This document shows positions 1 to 10,936 of a stretch of DNA of 64,000 nt, piece by piece. A model generated the notes under the pieces. The model was not told where the DNA came from. It worked only from the letters and a program-made list of their open reading frames with translations, and searched no databases. Made by a program: the position numbers and the translations under genes. Source of the DNA: Isoetes taiwanensis (taxonomy: Eukaryota > Streptophyta > Lycopodiopsida > Isoetales > Isoetaceae); assembly GCA_021234155.1 (NCBI GenBank), contig JAJEKV010000011.1:19234677-19298676 (forward strand), read 5' to 3'. Within the stretch, counting starts at the first letter, position 1, and each line of letters begins with the position of its first letter.

Positions 1-57
1 TCTGCTATATCATGCTTACACACCTGCTTTTGCACCTAAAAGTCACGTGCTCTCCGC

Positions 58-714
58 ATGCCTTGTTGGTTTGCTTTGGAAGACTTTCCAATTGAAATGC
101 AAGTTTCTGAGTTCATGGTGGCTATTGCTAACGGTCTGGGGTTGCATCTTGCCCACTGTATTGTCAATGGTCCTCGCATTTGTGTATCTCTGCCTATTTC
201 TGCTTCATTACCAAAGTCTGTTATGGTTAGGAGTGGCCCTCTGTTCTTTAGATATCATCTATCTTTGCTCAATGGTCCTGAGTTAGGTAAGATGTTCCCT
301 GATATTGATTCTTTTGCTGCTTACCGCCTTGCTTCTCCCTTGAAGCATGTTCTTTCTTCTACTGCTGCACCTGCCACTTTCACCTCTACTGCGACCACAC
401 ATCCTACTATTGCTCATGTGCCTTCATGTCTTCCTGTTGTGTCCTCCATGCCTACTCAATCAATCCCTTCACCTCCGGCCCAACATCAGTCATTTGATGA
501 CGAGGTACATCGTAGATTGCAAGTCATTCAAGAGACACAAAAAAGGTGGGAAATGATGAATGAGGAATGGCAGCGAGTCAGTTTAAAGAAGGCAGCACGA
601 AATAAGCATGCACATGTCACACCGCACTTTTCTGAAGGCACACATAGAAGGGTTGAGCGGAGCGGAGGCTCCCCCTGCCACCTGCGGGTCAGCATACAGA
701 GGGAGCTGATCTAG
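58..714 (+). pseudogene. LINE-A ORF1 remnant
   Basis: An open frame of about 218 codons sits upstream of the endonuclease on the same strand, where ORF1 (the RNA-binding, Gag-like protein) of a plant L1 element lies. The first 100 residues contain a hydrophobic, Leu/Ile-rich stretch that could be the end of an RRM-like domain. The middle is Ser/Thr/Pro-rich and the end is basic, with several His and Arg residues. No CCHC zinc knuckle is visible. The assignment rests mainly on position. The real start may lie upstream of the window. Confidence 0.45.
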
Positions 715-889
715 AGTGTTCTTCTATTGTGAGGGATGAGCAAAGCGGAGGCTCTCCTTCGCCAGGTATCTTACACAATGGAAGGGTGGAACAGAGAGGA
801 GGCTCCCCCTTACCAATTTCCAAAACAGAATGGGCAGATCTCCCACTTGATGATGTTGTTGAGATGGATGTAGAACATCATCATATATC

Positions 890-1650
890 TTGATGAACAT
901 ACTATCTTGGAACGTGAGGGGTGTAGCTTCTTCCCCATGTAAAAGGAGCAGGCTGTCTAATTATTTGTCTAAGTTTCCAATGGATTTTTGTTGTCTTCAA
1001 GAGCACAAGTGCTGTAAAAGTGGGGTACAGAGGCTGGCTACAATTGTGGCTCCACATTACAATATCTTGGTTGCTGCTTCTAACTCAGCTATGGCTGGAG
1101 TTCTCACTGCTTGGAAACCTTCTCTTAATATTACTTTTACTCAAGTAGATAGATTTGGACGGTGGATAATAGTCAAATGGATGGATAAGGGGCAAGAGTG
1201 GGGAATTGTGAATGTGTATGCACCTAATCAGCCACGCCAGCAAGGCTCTCTGTGGGCCACTTTACGGACTAAGATTATGTAGCTCGGTCATAATATAGCA
1301 TGGCTACTAGTTGGTGATTTTAATATGGTTGAGTTTGAAGCAGATAGGTGTGGTAGGGGTACACAGGTTGTTCAGGGATTTGAACGTGAGCAGTGGAGGC
1401 AGCTTGTGCTAGACTGCAGAATGGTAGAGGTTGACGGAGACCAGTCTTTTACGTGGTGTAATGGCTGGACTGGACCAGGTAGAGCTTACGCTCGGCATGA
1501 TCGTGGGTATTATAATGTAATAGCTGCTGGCTTACTGGATAACTTGCAAAGGACAAATATGCTGGATAGTTCCATATCTGATCACAATCCACAATGGCTT
1601 TCGATCACAGCGCCAGTGCATAGACGAGCTACAAGAACCTATTTCAAGTT
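890..1650 (+). pseudogene. LINE-A endonuclease (APE-type) domain, interrupted by a stop
   Basis: This is the endonuclease of the exonuclease-endonuclease-phosphatase fold, which nicks target DNA to prime reverse transcription. Visible landmarks in order: SWNVRG near the start (Asn of the active site), LQEHK at residues 37-41 (metal-binding Glu), VNVYAP around residue 108, GDFN at 1313-1324, and SDHNP near 1577 (the catalytic Asp-His pair). A TAG at 1280-1282 breaks the frame between VNVYAP and GDFN; the same frame resumes after it. The domain is complete in order but cannot be translated as one protein. Confidence 0.82.
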
Positions 1651-1685
1651 TAACACTCGATATTTGTCAGACCCAGAGTTTACTA

Positions 1686-3394
1686 ATGGCTGCAGGCATG
1701 CCTGGTCCTCTACATTTTCTCGTAGGTATGTCTGGGGTTGTTGACGCTTTGGCAGCAGTTAAATCCTTTGCTAAGCAGTGGGGATGTAGGAAGGCGCAGG
1801 CAGCTAGAGGCCGACTACTAGCTTTGTATATGGAGCTTCAAATGTGTCGTTCACAAGCCCTTTCATCAGGTATTCCAGAGAAAGAGTTATTGGCAGAAAT
1901 AAGAAATATTGAGTCAATACAGGCAACTCAAGCTCGCGTTAAGGCCGGTTTGGATTCGTTTAAATTGGGAGATAGATGCTCTCACTTCTTCTTTAAGGCG
2001 GCAAGGAGAAGACGTGTGTCAAGCTCCATATCTTCGCTACTTCTACCTGTTGGCTCTGAAATTTCTGATGCTGCACAGTTAAAGCAGTTTCTTTTTTTAT
2101 CATTTCTCTGCTTTTTTTGCTGATCAGTCTCTACCCTTCCAAGAGGATATGCAGGAGGCCGTTTTATCTAAGATCCATCCTATTATTTCCCCACAGCAGC
2201 GTGTTCAGTTGGAATCAACTATTACTGCCGATGATTTGCATTCTGTTGTAGACTCTTTAAAGAAGAATAAGTGCCCAGGCTTGGATTGTTTTCCTGCAGA
2301 GTTTTTCTAAGCTTATTGGAATTGGCTTGGTGATGAAGTCTTCAATGCTTTCTCTGAGTGTCGCCGGTTCAGGAGCTTGGATAAGATCATCAACACTGGT
2401 TGCATTTCCCTTATTCCTAAGTGCAAAGAGCCTAAAACTATCTCGGATTGGCGCCCTATAACTTTGTTATCTACGGTGTACAAGATCTTTGCTAAGGCCT
2501 TGGCAGAGAAAGTGAGGGATATCTTAGCAGAGTCTATCTCTTTCACGCAATCAGGATTTTTACCTAATGTATTCTTGATAATGTGGCCGCCGCTTATGAG
2601 GGGATGTATTGGGCGCGTCTTAAGGGTCATCACATTGTATATCTCAAATTGGATTTTGCTAAAGCCTATGACATTATAGATTAAAATTTCCTACAAAAAT
2701 GCCTTTTGACATTGGGATTTGGAGAGTTGTTTACTAGAGATGTTATGAAGCTCCATCTTTTTGCCCGGTCTACTGTGCTTTTTCAGGGAGAACCGTCGGC
2801 TGTGTTTCCTCTTGGTAGAGGAGTTCGACAAGGATGTCCCCTTGCCCCATTATTGTTCACTATTGTGGCAGAGGTGCTGTCCCAGCTATTCTCTTCGACT
2901 ACTTAGAGTACTACATAATGTTGTTCCTCCCCATAAACTATGTTATTATTGGTCGAACTTCATATTTTATATGGGGTTATCCTCAAGTCCAAATGTTCCT
3001 AGTAGATGTTGCTGACATTATATTTGTCATGCACTAGGAGGATGGTTCTCAAGAAGTGTGTAATCAGTATGCCGATGATACATTTCTCTTTCTAGTGGCT
3101 GAGGATGATAATCTTTAGAATGCTAAGCTTTTGCTGGACTCTTTCTCCCTGGCATCAGGGGTTCTTGTTGGGTGGCTAAAGTGCTCTGCTTTATGGACTT
3201 TGGATGTGGATGTTCCTCCCTATATTTACGAGTATCCGTGGAAAGTGCTTCCTCAAGGGAAGGCCACTAAACTCTTGGGCATTCCTGTAGGTATACATAT
3301 CTCTACTTTAGATACATGGGATGTTATAGTGGAAGGCCTGCGTAAGCATCTTTTTTGGTGGAATATCTCTGGCAGGGCGGATAGTAGTTGCTAA
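1686..3394 (+). pseudogene. LINE-A reverse transcriptase domain, frameshifted
   Basis: RT blocks are spread over three frames: a KxPGLD motif near 2270-2290 followed by PAEFF and a stop, the ISDWRPITLLSTVYKIFAK block near 2440-2500, QSGFLP near 2550, QGCPLAPLLF at about 2832-2861, and YADD at 3068-3079 with the flanking TFLFL strand. These are palm and finger motifs of non-LTR RT. At least three frameshifts and several stops intervene, and about 130 bp around 2900-3040 look inserted between the QGCPLAP and YADD blocks. Inactive. Confidence 0.85.
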
Positions 3395-3422
3395 GCAGAT
3401 TCTCAGCAACACTCATGCATAT

Positions 3423-4705
3423 ATGGCATCTGCTGTGCTTGCCTCACAAACAAAGTTTCAAGAGGTTGTCGCAATTGTCCATAACTTCATTTGGGCAGGT
3501 ACTGAGACAGGTGTAGTTGTGAAGGTCGCTTCGTCCACATGTATCAAACCAAAATTTGCTGGAGGTCTAGGTATGATTGACTTTCATTTACAGAGTAAAA
3601 TTATATATCTAAGTTCATTTGTCGCTACTTGGTGGGTATGATACATTCGCCTGGAATGAGATTGGTTGCGCAAGCACTTGGGCAGTGTATTCCTTTTAGG
3701 AAACCGGCACTTAGGGCAGTTCTTCCTTGGTGTCTCTTTTATCGGCCGTCCATATCCAATGCTTCCCCTTCTTGGCCGGATTTGCTTGATTCTTGGGGAG
3801 ACAGTTCGTGTGCTATTTAAGATTAATCCGGTGTATGTCCACGGGCATGTTCTACGTGTTGGTGGATTCCTACGGATAATCACATGCCTCTCGTGTACTC
3901 TTGTACATCCATTGACTTCGGCCGGCGTTGGGCGTCTTTGGTATTCTCACTGAGTTGGTGCTTGGTATGAGGCATGACACTTGTTGACTTGGGATGCTTT
4001 TCGGACTAAGTTTATGCTATCTCGATGGGACCGAGCTCGTGGCAAAAAAAGGCGGCATTCCCGCGGTATTTGTTGATGTGCTTATTTGATTTGGTCCCAA
4101 ATTGTTAATGCACAACGTCTTGTGCATTCATTATATCAAAAGGCGATTGATGTTGACATTGTCCCCCTCGAATCTGGTTGGCGACTCGCATTCCCCTTCT
4201 CGATTGGAAGGCGTGTATGGTCCCGGGTGCGGAATAAATTGCGCATATTTCTACCTTATGGTGGCAACTCCTTCCAGATGATATCTGCGGGTTAATGTCT
4301 TTGGTTCATAAGTTTTATCCCCGCATTTGAACTCGTCCAATGTGGCGGCAAGTTGAGATTATCGAGCACTGCTTTTTTCTATGTGACCAAGTTCAGCCAG
4401 GTTGGTCATGGTTACCATCTCTCTTCCATGTGGTCTTGACTAGCCAGCAGGTGCTCCTCGCCATTTATCCTTCCACTTGGAACAACTTGAAGCAACAGGC
4501 TTTCCACTTAGCTTCAGGCTGGTGGTTGTGGTCTATTTGGAAAAGAAGGCGAATGTGTATCTTCAAAGGCTTATCAATTAATGTCGACCAACTTCTTCAC
4601 GAGGCGCAAGACAGATTGGTGAAGGCATACATATGTTCTGAGCTTGCTCCTGAGAAAAAACGTTTGATTTTTGAGGAATATTTGGGTATCTTATCTTATG
4701 CATAG
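3423..4705 (+). pseudogene. LINE-A C-terminal region (RT thumb and post-RT domain)
   Basis: Downstream of the RT the reading frame continues in pieces. One (3423-3641) has the block ending KFAGGLGMIDFHLQSKI, a signature of plant L1 elements between RT and C terminus ('GGLGI.. N..L'). A later piece (4340-4705) has the WWLWSIWKRRRMCIFKG segment that normally follows the zinc-binding zf-RVT domain. The zinc ligands themselves are not clear, probably because of decay between 3650 and 4300. The last frame ends at 4705, about 110 bp before the poly(A). Confidence 0.7.
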
Positions 4706-4815
4706 ACAGGTGGCTGCACTCAGTGGATTATCTTTGTCTGCTGAGATTTTATTCCTGTCTCTGCATCTATGTGTGTACTTCTTCTGGAATATTGAATAAC
4801 AGTTTGCCGTCCTTC

Positions 4816-4839
4816 AAAAAAAAAAAAAAAAAAAAAAAA
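4816..4839 (+). repeat. Poly(A) tail of LINE-A
   Basis: Twenty-four uninterrupted A residues follow the LINE 3' UTR and mark its 3' boundary. An uninterrupted tract suggests the insertion is not extremely old, or that slippage renewed it. Confidence 0.9.
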
Positions 4840-5115
4840 CAATATAGGTGTATGGTGTGCGTTTCATAGACTATACTCGTCAAAATATTTTCTTCTTGTT
4901 TTTCTTTTAAAATTTGCTTAGTAAAGATATTGCAATAGAAAGTCCATGCAAATTGAGAAAAATAATCACATGTATGTTTTGATAACTTGATCTAAATATT
5001 ACAATATGCATTGTCTAATGCTCTAACTATCTCATGATGCACAAATATTAATCTTTGTGCATGATGAGGACACTTGGCATAGTACCATCCATGCCAAGTG
5101 GTTGTAAGGGTCTAT

Positions 5116-5251
5116 GGAATTCAAGCATGACGTACCTTAATGTTGAGGCAAGGGTTGTGACTTTCTGAAAAGGAAATTATATTGGAATTCAAGCATGACG
5201 TACCTTAATGTTGAGGCAAGGGTTGTGACTTTCTGAAAAGGAAATTATACT
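5116..5251. repeat. 2 x 68 bp tandem duplication upstream of the receptor kinase
   Basis: A 68 bp unit starting ggaattcaagcatgacg and ending gaaaaggaaattata occurs at 5116-5183 and again at 5184-5251, identical except near the last bases. It lies 134-269 bp upstream of the kinase ATG, so it may fall in the promoter or 5' UTR. The remainder of 4840-5384 shows no gene. Confidence 0.93.
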
Positions 5252-5384
5252 GTGGAGTCTTCACAGTGTGAAGATATTAAGGTAAGCATTGAATCGTTCA
5301 ATCCGAAGTCATAGTCTTACAAAGGAAACTTCCATGGATTCAATAGGAAAGAATGGGTTCCTTGCGAGATGGGAAATCTAGAAT

Positions 5385-7370
5385 ATGGGATGCTTTATAC
5401 ATTTGCTTAAGATCAACTTGGATTGTGAGAGAAAAATGGTGAAAGTGGGTGTCTTGTGGTACATGGGATGTATAATCTTGTTGATGAGGAGAGCATGGGG
5501 GTTCTCCTTCTCAGTTCCACTAAACGGATTCACCCAGAGCAATTCTAGTGTTGCCCTCAGATTTGATGCGCAACTGGAAGAGGATGAGGGGTGCATAATT
5601 CTAGCACCCTCCTCTTCAAGCAGCAATGATAGATACACCAAAGGTTGGGTGTATTCCACAACTTCTGCCCCTTTTTCAAATACATCTTTTTCCACTTATT
5701 TTGTGTTTCAAATGGTTACTCTGGAAATAAAGCCTGCTGACGGGGTAGCATTTTTCATTTCTTCTCTTCGGGACCATGAGCCAGATCCGACCGCAGGGGC
5801 TTACCTTGGTCTTACAAGTAGCTCTACAGATGGTAATACCAGTAATCACTTATTTGCTGTTGAATTTGATTCCTTTCCAAATTCTGAAGTAAATGACCCA
5901 GATTCGGATCATATTGGAATAGATGTTAATACCGTGAAGTCTGTCAAGGTTTTTGACCTTAACGGAACATTTGCATATCTAAATTTCACGAAAAATACCA
6001 CTTTCGCTGCTTGGATCGATTACACAAATAGCAGTAAGAACTTAGAAGTGAGATTAGCAACAAACAGCTCTGCGAAACCGGTCAATCCTCTGCTTACGCA
6101 CACAATTGACCTTGAGCAAATTTTTGGAAACAATTCTTTGATTGTTGGTATTTCCGCGTCTACAGGAATACTTCAAGCAGAACATAGGTTATGCGCATGG
6201 AATTTCTCAGCACCTGGGATGGTTAATAACCCAAATTCAGATATTAAGGCAGGCGCCAGAACCAGGAAGAGGAAGGCAATACTTATAGCGGTGCCAATTT
6301 TGGGCACATCGCTATTGCTGTATTTCATTGCATATGTATGTTGTTTGTTGAAGCGAAAAAATAATGAGAGAATTCCTCGTTGTTTGCCTTCGTTACAGAG
6401 TCCAATGGCTTATTTTCATTACCAAGAGCTGAAAATCGCCACAAGAGGCTTCAGCCAAGCACAAATAATTGGTTCTGGAGGATTTGGAAGGGTTTATAAA
6501 GGCAAGCTCAAGGATGGATCTATGGTAGCAGTCAAAGTCTTATCTTCAAATTCCAAGCAAGGGACAGCAGAGTTGTTATCAGAACTTTCAATAATAGGCC
6601 AAATTAAGCATCAGTTTCTTCTAGGAGTAAGAGGATGGTGCTATGATAGAACCCATCTGATGATAGTATATGATTACATGCCAAATGGAAGTTTAGACAA
6701 GATGTTATTTGAAGAAGATGAAGCAAATATTCTGACATGGGAACAGAGGTTCAGGGTAGTAAAAGGAGTAGCAGAAGCACTTGCATTTTTGCATGACGAG
6801 GGTGAAAGATCTGTAGTGCACAGAGATGTGAAAGCTTCAAATATTTTGCTAGACAAAGATATGCTGCCAAAACTTGGAGATTTTGGGCTTGCAAAACTGA
6901 TTGAAAAAGATGGAATAGCCAGGACAATGACCAGAGCTGGAACAATGGGTTATATTGCACCAGAATTGGCATACACTGGAAGGGCAAACGAGAAGACTGA
7001 TGTGTATAGTTTTGGGATTTTGGCACTAGAAATTGTCTGTGGAAGGAGAGTTATTGATGAACAATTTGATGCATCACTGCTTGAATGGATTTGGGCATTG
7101 CACGAAGATGGCAGATTATTTGATGCTGTAGATTGGAGGCTAAAAGGAAACTGGGTCAAGGATGAAACGCTGCTTGTTCTTGTTTTGGGTCTTCTTTGTT
7201 GCCATGCTGATGCACAGAAACGGCCCTGTATGAGAGATTACTGCCTCATTTTAGAGGGCAATTTGCCTCTTCCTCTTGTTCCTTTGAAAAGGCCTCGTTT
7301 TATAGTGAATGGTGATGAGAAAAGTGGACCTACTATTGCTTCTCTCCTGTCCTCCACCACACAAAATTGA
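5385..7370 (+). CDS. L-type lectin receptor-like kinase (LecRLK), intact
   Basis: A plasma-membrane receptor kinase: an extracellular legume-lectin domain senses a ligand and the cytoplasmic Ser/Thr kinase signals. It is a single 661-residue frame without introns, as is usual in this family. The Met at residue 18 (position 5436) gives a better signal peptide (hydrophobic to about residue 42) than the first ATG and may be the true start. Lectin domain about 42-275: D119 (ADG motif), E160/D162/N166/D171/H176 in the metal-binding block. Single membrane span about 298-322, followed by KRK. Kinase about 355-625: glycine loop GSGGFG 363-368, VAVK lysine 384, helix-C Glu 400, HRD 479-481, DFG 499-501, GTMGYIAPE 519-527, and the RP before the end. 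All catalytic residues are present, so an active kinase is expected. Several N-x-S/T sites dot the lectin domain. The ligand cannot be inferred. HQFLLGVRG replaces the usual HRNLVxLRG after helix C, a small oddity. Confidence 0.95.
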   Translation: MGCFIHLLKINLDCERKMVKVGVLWYMGCIILLMRRAWGFSFSVPLNGFTQSNSSVALRFDAQLEEDEGCIILAPSSSSSNDRYTKGWVYSTTSAPFSNTSFSTYFVFQMVTLEIKPADGVAFFISSLRDHEPDPTAGAYLGLTSSSTDGNTSNHLFAVEFDSFPNSEVNDPDSDHIGIDVNTVKSVKVFDLNGTFAYLNFTKNTTFAAWIDYTNSSKNLEVRLATNSSAKPVNPLLTHTIDLEQIFGNNSLIVGISASTGILQAEHRLCAWNFSAPGMVNNPNSDIKAGARTRKRKAILIAVPILGTSLLLYFIAYVCCLLKRKNNERIPRCLPSLQSPMAYFHYQELKIATRGFSQAQIIGSGGFGRVYKGKLKDGSMVAVKVLSSNSKQGTAELLSELSIIGQIKHQFLLGVRGWCYDRTHLMIVYDYMPNGSLDKMLFEEDEANILTWEQRFRVVKGVAEALAFLHDEGERSVVHRDVKASNILLDKDMLPKLGDFGLAKLIEKDGIARTMTRAGTMGYIAPELAYTGRANEKTDVYSFGILALEIVCGRRVIDEQFDASLLEWIWALHEDGRLFDAVDWRLKGNWVKDETLLVLVLGLLCCHADAQKRPCMRDYCLILEGNLPLPLVPLKRPRFIVNGDEKSGPTIASLLSSTTQN

Positions 7371-7396
7371 AGACCTGTTGCTGTTTGATTTTGACA

Positions 7397-7402
7397 AATA
7401 AA
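7397..7402 (+). terminator. Candidate poly(A) signal of the receptor kinase
   Basis: AATAAA lies 27 bp after the kinase stop codon in an AT-rich stretch, a suitable place for a polyadenylation signal. A second match is at 7613-7618. Confidence 0.5.
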
Positions 7403-8860
7403 GCATATATTTCAATCTAGCAATGGCCTTTTCTTTTACTTTTTCTAAACATGTTGAACCATAATCAAATGGATCAAATTTTCAAATCTTGGAATTTTTG
7501 TAATTATCTGTTGACACAACTCAAAAGACCTGCTCAAAATACCAAAACTATTCCACATCAGAACACACCTTAAAACATGCTTCTGTCTTGTGCATATGCT
7601 GGCAGTATCCCAAATAAATGAGAGCCCCTTTCTCGTTACACTCCACTCTGCAGTTGCTTAGAGAAAATACAGAAGCAAATACAAAGAGAGAATAAAGACC
7701 TCTAGATAAAATGGATGGATTGACACACTAACTGTTGCTCCAAGTCCAAACACAAATTGGTGAGAATTAGAAAACAAGAATTTCGATTCAATTGCAGCTG
7801 CAAAACTAAAATGAAAATGATCAAGAAGAAAAATGCACAGAACAGAATGCTACAAAAATACAAAAAAGTTAAGAACAGCCCAAGCCATGTACCATTGCTG
7901 TAAACCGGCTCCAAATGCCCGCTCATATCGTCAATGAGAAGATGCACATTATGTGCATCTTCTCATAAGGATCTTCTTTTGCTTCTCATGAGATTTGTCC
8001 AGCCTTTCCAGCTCAATCTTTATAATCTTTGGAATAGCTTCCACATCTTTTTCCATAAGTTTCCTCAAAGCTCCCTAACCTTTTCCATTTCCTTCTTAAT
8101 ATTTGCGACCTCCTTCAAAAACTCGGCCGGGTTCTTCTATGCGTCTGAGGAGCTCCAATCATCGCCGGCCGGCCGGAACATGGCCGAGGTAGACGCCATT
8201 CAATTGAATTTTCCCTCTTCGTTGGCGCTCTGCATTGAGCTCCATGACTGACTTTTTGGGTTGCCCTATGTTTCTAAGTATATGTTAGAATATACCTAGG
8301 ATATGGTGATGACTGCTCCAAACCTGCTCTTGGCTGTAACTGGCGGTCGCGATTGTTGCTGGGCGGCTGGTATGGAAGCTGGCTAACCGGCACCTTGGGC
8401 ATGTATTCTATGCAATGCTGCTACTGCCGCCATAGATATTTGGAGCCTTATTCCTGCTATAGCCATGGTCAGAGCATTCGTTCTTGGCGTCAAAGAGTAG
8501 ACACTGGGGAGGGGTGAAGATCCGGCTCCTGCAAATTTTTTATCTACATGCCACTTGACCCATAATGCGGATATCAGGAATTTTTCTTTATATTTGGTCA
8601 ATTTTTGAAATGTGAGAAAATGAGATCCATTCAGCCAAAAATGCTCCTCAACAATGCAGATCCCAACTCGTAGGAAGATGGCAGGATCAGATGGAGGGCT
8701 CTACCACCGATCTCTGTCTAGTTTAGGTTGTGTCCGGCAGCTCCCACAAGCCCTATTGCTAGAGAATTTCGTGGACCCTCGTAGAAGGAAAAACAAGGTA
8801 AGTTATCAATCACATATTAAAATTTGTAAGAAGTAGATTGCGAAGTAACTGGCCCCTGAT
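7403..8860. other. Intergenic stretch with no recognised gene
   Basis: I see no homology-supported gene here. Notable items are the 33 bp perfect palindrome at 7934-7966 and a GC-rich patch with a double GGCCGG run near 8166. A short frame at 8654-8800 ends at a consensus splice donor (AAG|GTAAGT near 8800), which could be an orphan exon. Confidence 0.6.
7934..7966. repeat. Perfect 33 bp palindrome (16 bp arms, 1 nt centre)
   Basis: atgagaagatgcacat is followed by one t and then its exact reverse complement. It could extrude as a cruciform or form an RNA hairpin. No linked element was found. Confidence 0.9.
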
Positions 8861-9325
8861 TTGAAGCATTGCCATAACCCATTTTACAAACTTGAAAGAA
8901 CCCATGAGCTCAATATAACTTATAAAGAGCTTGCTCATGATAGTATACAATTCAGAGAAAGTATTTGCAAAATGTCAGAAGGCACACTTGTAGTTTTGAA
9001 CCAGGTGACAGAGAAGCCTTCTGTTGGTAACGTAATAGACAGCTTACAGAAATGCAGGAAAAGGAAGAATCTTCAAAATGCAAAAAAATTGCATGCACAT
9101 TTTTGCAAGGAACCACTAGATTGCACCATGGGAAACTACATAGCTCCTATCTTTATGGACTGTGGGGGCATGTCTGATGCAGAGCAAGCTTTCAACAGTA
9201 TTTTTAATAGGAATCAGTATTCGTGGTGTTCTCTTATCTCAGGATGTGCTAAAAATGGGCAATTAACTCAAGCTTATGGGAATGATCCTAGGGAATATGG
9301 GGGAATTGTGGAAGTAGTGGAGTAG
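8861..9325 (+). pseudogene. PPR protein fragment (truncated)
   Basis: Residues about 50-140 of a 154-codon frame read as the opening of a land-plant PLS-type pentatricopeptide protein: DSLQKCRKRKNLQNAKKLHA, then a GNYIAPIFMDCG block (the usual 'GN.LV.MY..CG'), SDAEQAFNSI, and NQYSWCSLISGCAKNGQLTQA. These are two to three degenerate PPR motifs; full proteins have ten or more and act in organelle RNA editing or processing. Similarity stops near 9275 and the frame ends 50 bp later in unrelated sequence, so this is a broken or captured piece. No upstream targeting peptide is evident. The style resembles fern and lycophyte PPRs, which is one reason for the organism guess. Confidence 0.72.
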
Positions 9326-9530
9326 GAATACGTGTAGTTAGCCATGGGATGATTGCGCCGTTTTTAATGTATATTTTGGCTCTTTGCATTTCTATGCTTG
9401 GTATTTGATAAGATAAGATATAATAGTTGAGATATGGGTGGATTCTATGATGCTAGAATAGATGGCACATGGGTGTTGTGATCTCTTTTGCTATGGATAT
9501 GGTAAGGACCATCTTGTGGTATTAGACGTC

Positions 9531-10763
9531 ATGATGGGGTAGAACGAATGTCATTATCTCTAGACATTAGTTTGATTAAGATATTACATGAAAGTTATGG
9601 TTGCTTATATGTTAAGGGAGTTCATGTTCTTGCTTTGAGATGTGCAATGAGATGTTGTCACATGGTTATGGAATATCTTGGTAGGAACCCTATTCTATTG
9701 TATTGCATTGTTTTGTAGTTGTTCTTGGAAGTAACAGGCATGAGGATTCTATGATATCTCGTATTGGATCAACCTGTAAGGTTATTGGTAATATTCTATC
9801 TTGTAGAGTCATGATGGATGATGTTGCATCTTGCAAACGGCCCACCTTTGGAGGGGTGGGGTGGCCGTGAGACTCCGCATCCGTTCTAGATGGCTAGACG
9901 GATGGCATGTTGCATTTACGGCCCACCTTCGGAGGGGTGGGGTGGCCGTGTAACTCCGCATCCGAGCCAGATGGCCTGACGGATGAGTTAGACCCTGTAC
10001 GTACAGATGGAGAGAGTGGTCTCCTTGGGGTCGCAACCCAAGGATTACGCTTGGCATATGTGCATCCATACATACGATTGATGAGAACGTAAACATGCTT
10101 GTAGCCTGAGTTCTAACTAATGCAGGGGCGTAGTGGAGCAGGTAAAATTGTTGTTGTTCTTATCTTTGATGGGTATGCTAGATTGCTTTGTGGTTGATGT
10201 TGTGGATGCTCCCGAAAGGTTTCCTCCCCACATAGTCCTTGTGGACTAACCCCCTTGTGTTGTTTGTTTATGTTTAAGACGGTACGTCCTGAGCTGAGAA
10301 TGTGGTATTCGGATGGGCAGTCTAGGGATGATGGTGCGACAGCAGGAGCATTTTCCATAGTCATCCTCGGTGACTTATAAGGAGGACTTGTCGACATATT
10401 AAGAGTTGTTAGCATGCCAACTCAGATGAGCTTGGCCTTGTATGTAACTATCTGAACAATGGGACTATACTTTATTGAGCAAGTATACGAGTATCTTGGA
10501 TGTTTAACTTAGATGTTAAACGTGTCGGTGCAACGGCCTAAGCCAAGGGGCTAGGTCCGTTTCAGATTCAAGCAAAGCAAGTTTGAAGTTTGGAAGATCC
10601 CTTGAGTGTTCTTGGTATGAGGCATTTCTATTGAGTTCTTGGCATAACTATTTCATATGATCGCCTTCATTTCCTATAGCAACTTGGCTTAAGGAATTTT
10701 TTTTTTCTAGTCAAAGCATCTCTTTCATACATCATCACACTTCACACACCCACCATACCACCT
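9531..10763 (+). repeat. Interspersed repeat A, copy 1
   Basis: The sequence starting atgatggggtagaa recurs nearly intact at 23500-24790 (+) and 42093-43387 (-). Copy 1 lacks about 80 bp near 10660 that the other two keep. In all three places it is followed by palindrome P, so A and P may be one element. Its short open frames are not conserved as proteins. It could be an LTR or a non-autonomous element; no TG...CA ends or target duplication could be assigned. Confidence 0.85.
9823..9990. repeat. 2 x 86 bp GC-rich tandem repeat inside repeat A
   Basis: Two units beginning gttgcat, each containing a ggcccacc...ggaggggtggggtggccgtg block and actccgcatccg, lie at 9823-9908 and 9909-9990. The same pair occurs in copies 2 and 3 of A. 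GC content is well above the AT-rich surroundings. ggcccaccttc and the following ggtggggtggcc can pair to form a stem. Confidence 0.85.
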
Positions 10764-10936
10764 AGATCATTTATTGGGAAAAATATACATTAGTTCTACC
10801 AAACAAATGTACTCTATAAGATATATTTCGTGGGCTAACAATAAATTAACCTTTACACGCACCAACTTCCATATACATTCAAACATGCCTTACATATAAA
10901 AAGAGGCCATTACATGTGTTGTGCGACAATTGCAAA

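Larger units (their letters stand above)
1..4839 (+). mobile_element. Decayed L1-type LINE (LINE-A), 5' end outside the window
   Basis: The parts of a plant L1-type non-LTR retrotransposon follow each other on one strand: an ORF1 remnant, an apurinic/apyrimidinic-type endonuclease, a reverse transcriptase, and a tryptophan-rich C-terminal region. The element ends in an uninterrupted 24-nt A tract. Stops and frameshifts break every domain, so it is a fossil. The 5' end is cut by the window edge, so no target-site duplication can be tested. The sequence before the tail (ccgtccttc then A's) resembles the 3' end of the short retro-insertion at 58237-58439, which hints at one LINE lineage. Confidence 0.88.

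Noticed and set aside
8654-8836. Possible first exon ending in AAG|GTAAGT
   Set aside because: No partner acceptor or protein similarity; noted only as a possible orphan exon.
9809-10415. Minus-strand frames of 95 and 100 codons in repeat A
   Set aside because: The first is translated from the GC-rich 86 bp tandem and simply repeats itself. Neither shows a domain, and they change between the three copies.
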